From an uncultured Acidimicrobium sp. (lineage in GTDB: Bacteria > Actinomycetota > Acidimicrobiia > Acidimicrobiales > Ilumatobacteraceae): a stretch of 5,696 bases of DNA. This document shows, piece by piece, positions 1 to 5,383 of the stretch. The position numbers and the translations under genes are program-made. A model generated the notes under the pieces. That model saw only the letters and a program-made list of their open reading frames with translations, was not told where the DNA came from and made no database searches. Where the stretch lies: positions 1-5,696 of the forward strand of contig CAINTF010000293.1 of the NCBI GenBank assembly GCA_903853285.1, in the 5' to 3' direction. The stretch's first letter is position 1. The number at the start of each line of letters is the position of its first letter.

Positions 1-206
1 ATCCAGCTGCAGTGTCATTCGATGCTGAAGTTGCAGAAGTTGTTGCTGCTAACCCAGACGCAATCATGCTCGTAACTTTCGACGAAGGCTCACGTATCTT
101 GCGCACCATGGTGGAGCAAGGCATTGGACCAAAAGTCAAGAAGGTCTACGGTTGTGACGGCAACATGGGTAACGCACTCGGCGAGAACTTTGACGCTGGT
201 AAGTAA
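1..206 (+). CDS. 3' end of a LivK-type ABC transporter substrate-binding protein (partial, apparently C-terminally short)
   Basis: The reading frame is open from the window edge (first full codon at 3) to a TAA at 204-206, giving 67 visible codons. The GTG at 12 is only an internal Val codon. Residues such as PAAVSFDAEV, NPDAIMLVTF, MVEQGIGPK and VYGCDGNMGNALGENF match the middle of type I periplasmic binding proteins (Peripla_BP_6/LivK class), which capture amino acids or related solutes outside the membrane for an ABC importer. In family members I know, this YG-x-DGN region is followed by about 100 or more residues completing both lobes. Here the protein ends almost at once, at DAGK. Reading past the TAA gives nothing resembling the family, so a single nonsense change does not explain the end. 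It may be a truncated or non-functional copy, or a short variant. It runs convergently towards the liv operon and ends in a strong terminator. The family call is firm; the functional state is not. Confidence 0.82.
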   Translation, partial: PAAVSFDAEVAEVVAANPDAIMLVTFDEGSRILRTMVEQGIGPKVKKVYGCDGNMGNALGENFDAGK

Positions 207-210
207 CCAC

Positions 211-226
211 TAGTTCTTCAGAACTA
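211..226. repeat. Small inverted repeat just after the binding-protein stop codon
   Basis: Arms TAGTTC (211-216) and GAACTA (221-226) are perfect complements around a 4-base loop, TTCA. The repeat starts 4 bases after the TAA and ends 8 bases before the GC-rich terminator stem. It has no T-tract on either strand, so it is not a terminator by itself. It might add to 3'-end structure of the upstream mRNA, or be chance. Confidence 0.4.
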
Positions 227-234
227 CATGAGAG

Positions 235-263
235 GGCCCCGAGCGAAAGCTCGGGGCCTTTTT
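235..263 (+). terminator. Strong intrinsic (Rho-independent) terminator of the binding-protein gene
   Basis: A perfect 10-bp GC-rich stem is formed by GGCCCCGAGC (235-244) and GCTCGGGGCC (249-258), closed by a GAAA tetraloop (GNRA type). Five T residues (259-263) follow, then ATTT. It lies 28 bases after the stop of the plus-strand binding-protein gene and is oriented to end that transcript. On the minus strand the same hairpin is followed by CTCTCATG with no U-run, so it should terminate the convergent liv operon poorly. Confidence 0.93.
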
Positions 264-301
264 ATTTCCCCATGCGAAAGCTCGGGGCCTTTTTATTTCC
301 C
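243..301 (+). repeat. 28-bp direct repeat duplicating the terminator 3' half
   Basis: The stretch 243-270 (loop, right stem arm, T-tract and TTTCCC) recurs without mismatch at 274-301, a 31-bp offset. The left stem arm is not duplicated, so the second copy cannot form the same hairpin alone. Its right arm (280-289) could pair with the single left arm (235-244) as an alternative to the first copy. This looks like a local tandem duplication of about 31 bp by slippage, or possibly an assembly error. Confidence 0.9.
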
Positions 302-310
302 TATTTAGTT

Positions 311-1048
311 TCAGCCACCTGTTGCTTTGGCAAGAGTGCCCAAATACAGCTTGATCACATTTGGATCTTCAAGCAACGAGCGACCAGTGCCGGTGTATGC
401 ATTGCGACCCTGATCAAGTACGTATCCCCTGTCAACAACCTGCAAACAACGTCGCGCGTTTTGCTCAACCATCAAGATCGCAATTCCTTCAGCGTTAATG
501 CGCTTGCACTGAATGAAAACCTCATCTTGAAGCACGGGCGATAGTCCTGCCGACGGCTCATCCAGCAATAACAGTTTCGGCTCCATCATGAGCGCTCTAC
601 CCATCGCAACCATCTGGCGCTCGCCACCAGAGAGTGAACCAGCTTTCTGTGAGGCGCGCTGACCAAGCTTCGGAAACAACGTTGTCACATATTCAAATCG
701 TTCATCAAATACTTCTGGCTTAATGAAGCAACCCATCTCTAAGTTCTCGGCAACAGTAAGACTTTGGAAAACATTCTGAGTCTGAGGCACGTAGCCAACA
801 CCACGCTCAACAAGTTGGTGTGCCTGCAAACCCGTGATGTTCTCACCTAAGAAATTTGCCGAACCCGAACGGACTCCACACTGCCCCAAGATCGCTTTGA
901 GCACGGTTGATTTACCAGCACCATTAGGTCCGATAACACCAACAAACTCCCCTTTACCGACCTCGATATTGCAGCCGTTCAAGATATTGACTTCGGGTAT
1001 GTACCCAGCAACTAGTTCTTCAACAACTAGAACGCGCTCGTCACTCAT
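311..1048 (-). CDS. livF: Branched-chain amino acid-type ABC transporter, ATP-binding protein LivF
   Basis: This 245-residue cytoplasmic ATPase subunit pairs with LivG to drive import through the LivH/LivM channel. All ABC motifs are present: Walker A GPNGAGKST at 40-48, Q-loop glutamine at 89 (VPQTQN), signature LSGGERQ at 139-145, and Walker B LLLLDEP with catalytic Glu164. The switch position reads VEQN (Gln196) instead of the usual His. This is typical of LivF and distinguishes it from LivG. Length and the C-terminal LYLG ending fit the family. The ATG (1046-1048) overlaps the livG TGA by four bases (ATGA). A good ribosome-binding site, GGAGGAG (1054-1060), sits inside the last livG codons, so translation is probably coupled. 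It is the last gene of the operon and is convergent with the binding-protein remnant. The exact substrate (Leu/Ile/Val, other amino acids or amides) cannot be told from the ATPase. Confidence 0.95.
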   Translation of the reverse strand: MSDERVLVVEELVAGYIPEVNILNGCNIEVGKGEFVGVIGPNGAGKSTVLKAILGQCGVRSGSANFLGENITGLQAHQLVERGVGYVPQTQNVFQSLTVAENLEMGCFIKPEVFDERFEYVTTLFPKLGQRASQKAGSLSGGERQMVAMGRALMMEPKLLLLDEPSAGLSPVLQDEVFIQCKRINAEGIAILMVEQNARRCLQVVDRGYVLDQGRNAYTGTGRSLLEDPNVIKLYLGTLAKATGG

Positions 1049-1920
1049 GACTTCTCCTCCATCAGAGATTTACCCTGGTGACTACCTAGGTACGCTTCGA
1101 CCACTGCAGGGTTGGCTGAAATTTGGGCAGGAGTACCTTCGGCAATAACTCGACCTTCAGCCATGACGATTACCCAGTCGGAAACGTCATTCACCATGTC
1201 CATGTCGTGTTCAACGAACAACACTGTCATGCCGTCGTCCCGCAAACCACGTATGTGTTCGAGCAAACTTTGCTTCAGTGCAGGGTTAACGCCAGCCATT
1301 GGTTCGTCGAGCATCACCAATCGTGGGTTCGTCATCAATGCTCGAGCCATCTCCAGCAATTTGCGCTGACCACCAGACAAAGTGCCGGCATATTCGCTAC
1401 GCATGTGATCCAGCTTGAAACGCTTCAGAAGCGCGTCGGCGCGCTGTTCAATAATCTGCTCTTGCTTCTTCCATCGGAAAGGCATCAAGGCATTCCACCA
1501 CTTTTCGCCAACCTGATGAGTGGCGCCAAGCTTCATATTCTCAATGACTGACATTTTGGTGAGACTCTTAGTCAGCTGAAATGTCCGAACCATGCCCATT
1601 GCCGCGGTCTTGTGTGCAACGATCTTTTCCATACTTCGACCATCAAAACGCCACTCACCTGCGTCCGGAGTATCAAAACCAGTGAGCAAATTGAATAACG
1701 TGGTCTTGCCGGCGCCGTTTGGTCCAATCAGAGCTGTAATAGATCCGCGTTGAATCTCGATGTGATCGACATCAACCGCGACAACACCACCAAAGTTCTT
1801 CCTAATTTTGTCCGCCAATAAAATGGGATCAGGCTTGGTGGCACCAGGTTCTGACGGAACGGCTGATAAAGCCGATACTGCACGAGCCTGAGCTTCCGAG
1901 ACGATTGGTTTATCGGGCAT
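1045..1920 (-). CDS. livG: Branched-chain amino acid-type ABC transporter, ATP-binding protein LivG
   Basis: This 291-residue ATPase subunit is the partner of LivF. Motifs: Walker A GPNGAGKTT at 66-74, Q-loop RTFQ with Gln115, signature LSGGQRK at 181-187, Walker B LVMLDEP with catalytic Glu206, and H-loop His238 in VEHD. The helical-domain insert around 134-155 (THQVGEKWW onward) and the C-terminal AEGTP...VVEAYLG segment are LivG hallmarks that separate it from LivF. About 30 residues precede the conserved core (MPDKPIV to PDPILLADK), a polar, Ala/Pro/Ser-rich tail that may be disordered. The ATG (1918-1920) lies inside the livM end: ATGCCCGATAA gives an 11-base overlap. There is only a weak purine-rich match upstream, so translational coupling to livM is likely. 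A start further inside, trimming the tail, cannot be excluded. Confidence 0.95.
   Translation of the reverse strand: MPDKPIVSEAQARAVSALSAVPSEPGATKPDPILLADKIRKNFGGVVAVDVDHIEIQRGSITALIGPNGAGKTTLFNLLTGFDTPDAGEWRFDGRSMEKIVAHKTAAMGMVRTFQLTKSLTKMSVIENMKLGATHQVGEKWWNALMPFRWKKQEQIIEQRADALLKRFKLDHMRSEYAGTLSGGQRKLLEMARALMTNPRLVMLDEPMAGVNPALKQSLLEHIRGLRDDGMTVLFVEHDMDMVNDVSDWVIVMAEGRVIAEGTPAQISANPAVVEAYLGSHQGKSLMEEKS
1054..1060 (-). promoter_or_regulatory. Ribosome-binding site of livF inside the livG 3' end
   Basis: On the minus strand GGAGGAG lies five bases upstream of the livF ATG. It is encoded by the final codons of livG (M-E-E-K-S). This is the strongest Shine-Dalgarno match in the operon and supports the 1048 start. 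Together with the ATGA overlap it suggests that livF is translated efficiently and in step with livG. Confidence 0.8.
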
Positions 1921-2914
1921 CGAGTGCCATCTCTTTGCGATTGCCGAATATACCTTGTGGTCGGAACGTCATGAGGAGCATCAGACCCACGCCGATGAGC
2001 ATGTAATTGATCGCACCAACTTGAATCTTTTGCATCACCGTGACTCCAAAGATCTTGAGCGGCTGATCCTTTGTGAGTTCACGAAGGAAGTTGTCGCTGA
2101 ATACAAATATGCCCCAGAACAACATGGATCCAACAATTGAACCTGAGACTTTTGCAACGCCACCAAGCACTAGTGCCGTCAAAATATAGAACGTCACGTC
2201 ACGGCTGTAGTTGTCGGGCTGCACCGATCCGCGATCAAGAGCAAAGACCACGCCGCTGAACATGCCAATCAGACCACCGATCATCAGTGATTGCATTTTG
2301 TAGCTGTACACACTCTTGCCAAGACTTCTCACCGCGTCTTCGTCTTCACGGATTGCTTTCACTACGCGGCCCCAAGGGCTGCGCATCAACATGAATACAA
2401 GTGTCGCAAAGATTCCAACAAGTGCCCAACCGACAAGCAATGTCCAAATGGTGTAGCCGCTGTATTGGAAAGGTCTAATTCCGTATTGGGCACCAGGATC
2501 GAACGGGCTCAACTCTCGAAATTGAATACTGAATCCATTGATGCCATCGCTGCCGCCAAAATACTGCTTGAAGCGCACCGAACGTACAATCAGGCGCACC
2601 ATCTCCGCCAGCGCAATCGTCACGATCGCCAAATAATCGGCGCGCAACCGAAGTGTTGGAATACCGACGAGAAGCGCAAGAACAATTACGAATGCCATGC
2701 CGATTGGAATACCCCACCACATTCCAATTCCGAAATACTTGCTGGTCATACCAATTCCGTAGGCACCACAAGCCATAAATGCTGCCTGGCCAAAGTTCAA
2801 CAATCCGGTGTATCCGAACTGCACATTCAGTCCGATTGCCGCCAATGCAAAATACGCTGCATCGACTCCAGTCAGCGCTTTGCAGGTGTTTTGAATGATG
2901 TTTATCCAGTCCAT
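1910..2914 (-). CDS. livM: Branched-chain amino acid-type ABC transporter, permease LivM
   Basis: This is a 334-residue integral membrane permease that forms the translocation channel with LivH. Family motifs include GYTGLLNFGQAAFM at 34-47, the IPTLRLRADYLAIVTIALAE stretch at 85-104, and the cytoplasmic coupling loop SPWGRVVKAIREDEDA at 179-194, which contacts the ATPases. The usual C-terminal RPQGIFG is at 318-324. Hydrophobic segments lie at roughly 18-33, 43-58, 66-88, 94-112, 154-177, 205-227, 241-270 and 300-316. Length is normal for LivM and, unlike LivH, it has no extra domain. The ATG follows the livH TGA after three bases (TGA-TTC-ATG). A modest AAGGG in the livH 3' end lies a little far upstream, suggesting reinitiation or coupling. 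Confidence 0.95.
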   Translation of the reverse strand: MDWINIIQNTCKALTGVDAAYFALAAIGLNVQFGYTGLLNFGQAAFMACGAYGIGMTSKYFGIGMWWGIPIGMAFVIVLALLVGIPTLRLRADYLAIVTIALAEMVRLIVRSVRFKQYFGGSDGINGFSIQFRELSPFDPGAQYGIRPFQYSGYTIWTLLVGWALVGIFATLVFMLMRSPWGRVVKAIREDEDAVRSLGKSVYSYKMQSLMIGGLIGMFSGVVFALDRGSVQPDNYSRDVTFYILTALVLGGVAKVSGSIVGSMLFWGIFVFSDNFLRELTKDQPLKIFGVTVMQKIQVGAINYMLIGVGLMLLMTFRPQGIFGNRKEMALDAR

Positions 2915-2917
2915 GAA

Positions 2918-4240
2918 TCAACCAACCCTTTGTTTGCGGCCGAGAATTCCTTGTGGACGAACAACCAGCACAATAATCAAAATGAGAAGAGCCGGCACAT
3001 TCTTGAGCTCAGCAGGAACAACAAGCGATGCCATTTCGACAAAAATCCCCACCATGATTCCACCGACCAATGCACCAAAGGCAGAGCCAAGACCGCCCAA
3101 AGTAATTGCTGCGAACATCAAGAAAACTAAGCGAGATCCCATCTCAAAGCCGACCTGTTCATCCAGTCCTCTAAAGATTCCGCCGAGCGCTGCAAGTGCG
3201 CCACCTGTAAACCACACGATTCGAATGATTCGTTGTGTATCAATTCCTGTTGATGAAGCCAATGCTGGGTTGTCTGACACCGCTCTAATTGCTTTTCCAG
3301 TACGGGACTTCTGAATAAAGAGCGCTACCGCAATCAACACCAGCAACGAGAGAATCGCCGTCGTCAGGTCACGCGGTGTAATAGAAGTTGGACCTAGTCG
3401 CATCACTGTTTGTGCGCTGTAGTCATTGAGCGGCCTAGTACGACCACCAAATTGATACAGATACATATTGCGCAGCACAATCGATAATCCGACAGACACA
3501 ACCAATTGCGAAATCAGCCCGACTCCGCGCTTTCGCAACTTTCCGAATATGAACACGTTGAGGGCAAGACCAAATAGTCCACCCATCGCGACAACGATTG
3601 GCGCCGCAATAAGTAAAGGTATTCCCATCGTTACGTTTAACAAGAAAGCCATCAATCCGCCGAAAGTGACCATCTCACCGTGCGCAAAGTTCGTTAGACC
3701 GGTAGTTCCAAAAATGAGTGAGAGTCCAACAGCGCACATTGCAATCACCAAGCCAAGACGCAAGCCGTCGGCAGCGCGCTGAATCATTCGATCAGTCAAG
3801 GTTTGGCTTGATGTATTGGACGAACCAGTAAAGAATGTTGTTCGTTTCACGGAAGTTGTGAAATCATCCTTTTTGATGTTTGCTACCGCCTTCACCTCGT
3901 CGATCATGGCAAAGCCATTGGGCAACGATGCGACATCTAAGGTCACGACATAATCGTCGCGGGTAGCAACTGGAAAAGAAATCAATCCTGTCGCATCGGT
4001 AACGCCAGTACCTACTACGGCTCCCGAAGCCGAAGTGACGGTGATGCTTACGCCGGCAACAGGTTGTTTCTGCGAAACTCCATTGACAACTGTTTGGTTT
4101 TGAACAGAAGCAATGATCGTCAAACCATCTTCAGCGGAGACACTCTTGGCAGAAGTGCCGAACATAAGAAGTGATCCGACGACGACGGCAAAAGCACGCA
4201 TGATTCGCCATGACCGCCCATCCATCTCGCCTCTTTTCAC
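2918..4240 (-). CDS. livH: Branched-chain amino acid-type ABC transporter, permease LivH with an N-terminal extracytoplasmic beta-sandwich domain
   Basis: The protein has 440 residues, whereas a standard LivH has about 290-310. The permease occupies about 155-440: NFAHGEMVTFGG at 184-195 is the LivH signature, KSRTGKAIRAVSDNPALA at 311-328 is the ATPase-coupling loop, and VVRPQGILGRK lies near the C-terminus. The first 150 residues are extra. A hydrophobic signal-like segment (about 14-31) ends in a plausible cleavage site, VSA|ED after residue 36. A domain at about 39-135 has the pattern PVAGVSITVT, GTGVTDATGLISFPV and YVVTLDVASLPNGF, typical of carboxypeptidase-regulatory or SpaA-like Ig/prealbumin folds. 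A Ser/Thr-rich linker (138-149) then leads to the membrane part. The start drawn is a GTG with GGGAG seven bases upstream. ATGs at codons 6 (4225) and 14 (4201) are alternatives that keep the signal segment. It is the first liv gene, 59 bases after ctaA. Confidence 0.94.
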   Translation of the reverse strand: MKRGEMDGRSWRIMRAFAVVVGSLLMFGTSAKSVSAEDGLTIIASVQNQTVVNGVSQKQPVAGVSITVTSASGAVVGTGVTDATGLISFPVATRDDYVVTLDVASLPNGFAMIDEVKAVANIKKDDFTTSVKRTTFFTGSSNTSSQTLTDRMIQRAADGLRLGLVIAMCAVGLSLIFGTTGLTNFAHGEMVTFGGLMAFLLNVTMGIPLLIAAPIVVAMGGLFGLALNVFIFGKLRKRGVGLISQLVVSVGLSIVLRNMYLYQFGGRTRPLNDYSAQTVMRLGPTSITPRDLTTAILSLLVLIAVALFIQKSRTGKAIRAVSDNPALASSTGIDTQRIIRIVWFTGGALAALGGIFRGLDEQVGFEMGSRLVFLMFAAITLGGLGSAFGALVGGIMVGIFVEMASLVVPAELKNVPALLILIIVLVVRPQGILGRKQRVG

Positions 4241-4255
4241 GCAAACACTCCCAAG

Positions 4256-4273
4256 ATCAAGTTAATCAAGTCA
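4256..4273. repeat. Two 9-bp tandem repeats in the ctaA-livH gap
   Basis: ATCAAGTTA (4256-4264) is followed directly by ATCAAGTCA (4265-4273), one mismatch apart, in the 59-bp gap upstream of livH. Read on the minus strand the region contains TTGACT, which resembles a -35 hexamer, but I see no convincing -10 at the right distance. The repeat could be a regulator half-site pair or chance. No terminator hairpin is visible between ctaA and livH, so read-through is possible. Confidence 0.3.
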
Positions 4274-4299
4274 AGCACATCGGGGTCACAACCAGGCAT

Positions 4300-5181
4300 T
4301 TAACCTCGAGCAGCCAGACCGAGCTTCAGGGCCGAAATCCAAACCGCAATTGCTAAAGCAACATGTAGCGCGACCATCTGCGCAGGTACGCCCGAAAAAT
4401 ACTGCAGATAGCCAAGGGCGCCCTGGGCTACTGCTGCGACTAGAAATATCTCCAATGGCCGACCCAATATTTCCCACTCCCTAGTTTGCTTTTTGATGCG
4501 GACAAACAGGAACAGTGTCAATCCAACACAAAGTAAAACAAACATGCTGTGGGCACGAGTGATAGTCCTCAAATCGAAACCAAGACGAATTGCTCTTTCG
4601 TCTCCGGCATGGGGTCCGGTACCGGTCACCAATGTGCCAAACACAATTGCAATGCCAGACAGTGCAACTATCCATTTCGATGTTCGGATAGATAACTGAG
4701 AGAGAGCAGAAACCGAATCAGAACGCTTCTGAAGCTGCGGTTTTGCCTGATCTACCAATAAAACCGCAGTAGTGATGAGCGCCATCGAAACCAAAAAATG
4801 AGCCATATTCGACCAAGGATTGAGTCCTGTAATCACCACCAACGCACCCAGTAACACCTGTACAAGCACTCCGATCACAAGGCCGATTGCGAGCCAAATC
4901 GTTTTGCGATGACGTGGGGAAACGAAAAATGAACCCAACGCAGAGGCTGCGACCGCCGCACTCACCACACCTGTAAAAAGTCGATTGATCTGTTCGATCG
5001 CGGAGTGTCCGGTTGAGATATCGACGAATTTGGTCTGGCTACATCCGGGCCAGTCAATGCACCCAAGTCCTGAACCTGTCAGGCGCACAAGCGCCCCACT
5101 CACAACAATGACGCACAGAAACCCAAGCGCGCATTGAGAAATTGTCAGAAAAGCTTTTTCGGACAGATTCCTTGTGGGCAC
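4300..5181 (-). CDS. ctaA: Heme A synthase (CtaA/COX15 family)
   Basis: This 293-residue polytopic membrane enzyme oxidises the C8 methyl of heme O to a formyl group, giving heme A for aa3-type cytochrome c oxidase. About eight hydrophobic segments are visible (13-33, 66-86, 94-117, 124-144, 168-187, 210-228, 243-262, 266-290). The hallmark GALVRLTGSGLGCIDWPGC is at 29-47, with the extracytoplasmic Cys pair 41/47. Conserved Glu63 lies in AIEQINR. Heme-ligand histidines are seen at 128 (NMAHF), 211 (RAHS) and 273 (ALHVA), and TGTGPHAGDE is at 186-195. Asn66 stands where Bacillus CtaA has its first heme-domain histidine. I recall E-x-x-N-R as the usual actinobacterial form. The GTG start is the furthest upstream possible, because TGA immediately precedes it. 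No Shine-Dalgarno lies at normal distance: the nearest, AGGGG (5201-5205), is 19 bases away. Confidence 0.93.
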   Translation of the reverse strand: MPTRNLSEKAFLTISQCALGFLCVIVVSGALVRLTGSGLGCIDWPGCSQTKFVDISTGHSAIEQINRLFTGVVSAAVAASALGSFFVSPRHRKTIWLAIGLVIGVLVQVLLGALVVITGLNPWSNMAHFLVSMALITTAVLLVDQAKPQLQKRSDSVSALSQLSIRTSKWIVALSGIAIVFGTLVTGTGPHAGDERAIRLGFDLRTITRAHSMFVLLCVGLTLFLFVRIKKQTREWEILGRPLEIFLVAAVAQGALGYLQYFSGVPAQMVALHVALAIAVWISALKLGLAARG

Positions 5182-5192
5182 TCAAAACACAC
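5145..5192 (-). other. Possible 15-codon cysteine-rich leader ORF overlapping the ctaA start
   Basis: A GTG at 5190-5192 opens a 15-residue frame, MCFECPQGICPKKLF, ending at TGA 5145-5147 inside ctaA. Its GTG lies eight bases from AGGGG (5201-5205), a better-placed ribosome-binding site than anything available to ctaA. It has three cysteines (2, 5, 10), including a CxxC. The frame is -1 relative to the ctaA frame, and a run of five A residues lies near its end. This may be a leader peptide, a start coupled to ctaA, or pure coincidence. No family is recognised, and with only 15 codons confidence is low. Confidence 0.22.
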
Positions 5193-5265
5193 TACTGATT
5201 CCCCTCTGCCGCCTTTGACCCCACTCCAGGTGCTCGGAATCGCCCAAAATCGACATTCAAGGGCG

Positions 5266-5293
5266 AATATACCACTCTCTGTGGTCAAGGCAA
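5266..5293 (-). promoter_or_regulatory. Candidate sigma-70-type promoter for ctaA, with a palindrome in the spacer
   Basis: On the minus strand TTGCCT (5288-5293) and TATATT (5266-5271, five of six matches to TATAAT) are 16 bases apart. They would give a leader of about 75-80 bases before the ctaA GTG. Within the spacer and touching the -10 box lies the inverted repeat ACCAC-TCTCT-GTGGT (5271-5285), a possible operator position. The -35 match is only partial, and the assignment rests on pattern alone. Confidence 0.35.
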
Positions 5294-5306
5294 TATTTTC
5301 TGTGGT
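5278..5306. repeat. 8-bp direct repeat TCTGTGGT, 21-bp spacing, in the divergent intergenic region
   Basis: TCTGTGGT occurs at 5278-5285 and again at 5299-5306, start to start 21 bases, or about two helical turns. The first copy is also the right half of the ACCAC-N5-GTGGT palindrome. Such phasing would suit a regulator binding one face of the DNA between ctaA and the peptidoglycan-binding gene. Two short copies could also arise by chance. Confidence 0.3.
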
Positions 5307-5372
5307 TTTTTACTCAAGTTTTAGCTGTTCATACCGATCCCTAATGCGGAACTCACACCGCAAGCAAGTCCA

Positions 5373-5377
5373 GGGAG
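5373..5377 (+). promoter_or_regulatory. Ribosome-binding site of the peptidoglycan-binding protein gene
   Basis: GGGAG is followed by a six-base spacer, CACAAC, and then the ATG at 5384. The spacing is good, and the site fixes the start of a protein whose first residues form a signal peptide. Confidence 0.7.
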
Positions 5378-5383
5378 CACAAC

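Noticed and set aside
243..301. Two 28-bp repeats considered as a minimal CRISPR array
   Set aside because: The intervening spacer is only three bases and the repeat is the terminator arm and T-tract. This is a local tandem duplication.
459..461. LivF has Gln196 where most ABC ATPases have the H-loop His
   Set aside because: VEQN at this position is usual for LivF proteins, so it is not a defect.
272..544. A 90-codon plus-strand open frame starting inside the terminator repeat
   Set aside because: It begins in the duplicated terminator tail, has no ribosome-binding site, and runs antisense through the conserved end of livF.
209..1022. The 12-mer ACTAGTTCTTCA at both 209-220 and 1011-1022
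   Set aside because: About one shared 12-mer pair is expected by chance in a window of this size, the flanks do not match, and one copy is livF coding sequence.
2291..3130. A 279-codon plus-strand open frame opposite livM and livH
   Set aside because: It lies entirely antisense to two well-supported permease genes. Its product is rich in His, Asn, Gln and Cys with no domain pattern, typical of a mirrored frame opposite hydrophobic codons.
4481..4699. Short open frames on both strands inside ctaA
   Set aside because: They are out of frame with, or antisense to, a ctaA gene whose motifs are intact throughout. Their products show no recognisable features.
4984..4986. CtaA has Asn66 in place of the first heme-ligand His known from Bacillus
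   Set aside because: I recall E-x-x-N-R as common in actinobacterial CtaA. The other three histidines and the Cys pair are present, so I see a lineage variant and not an inactive enzyme.
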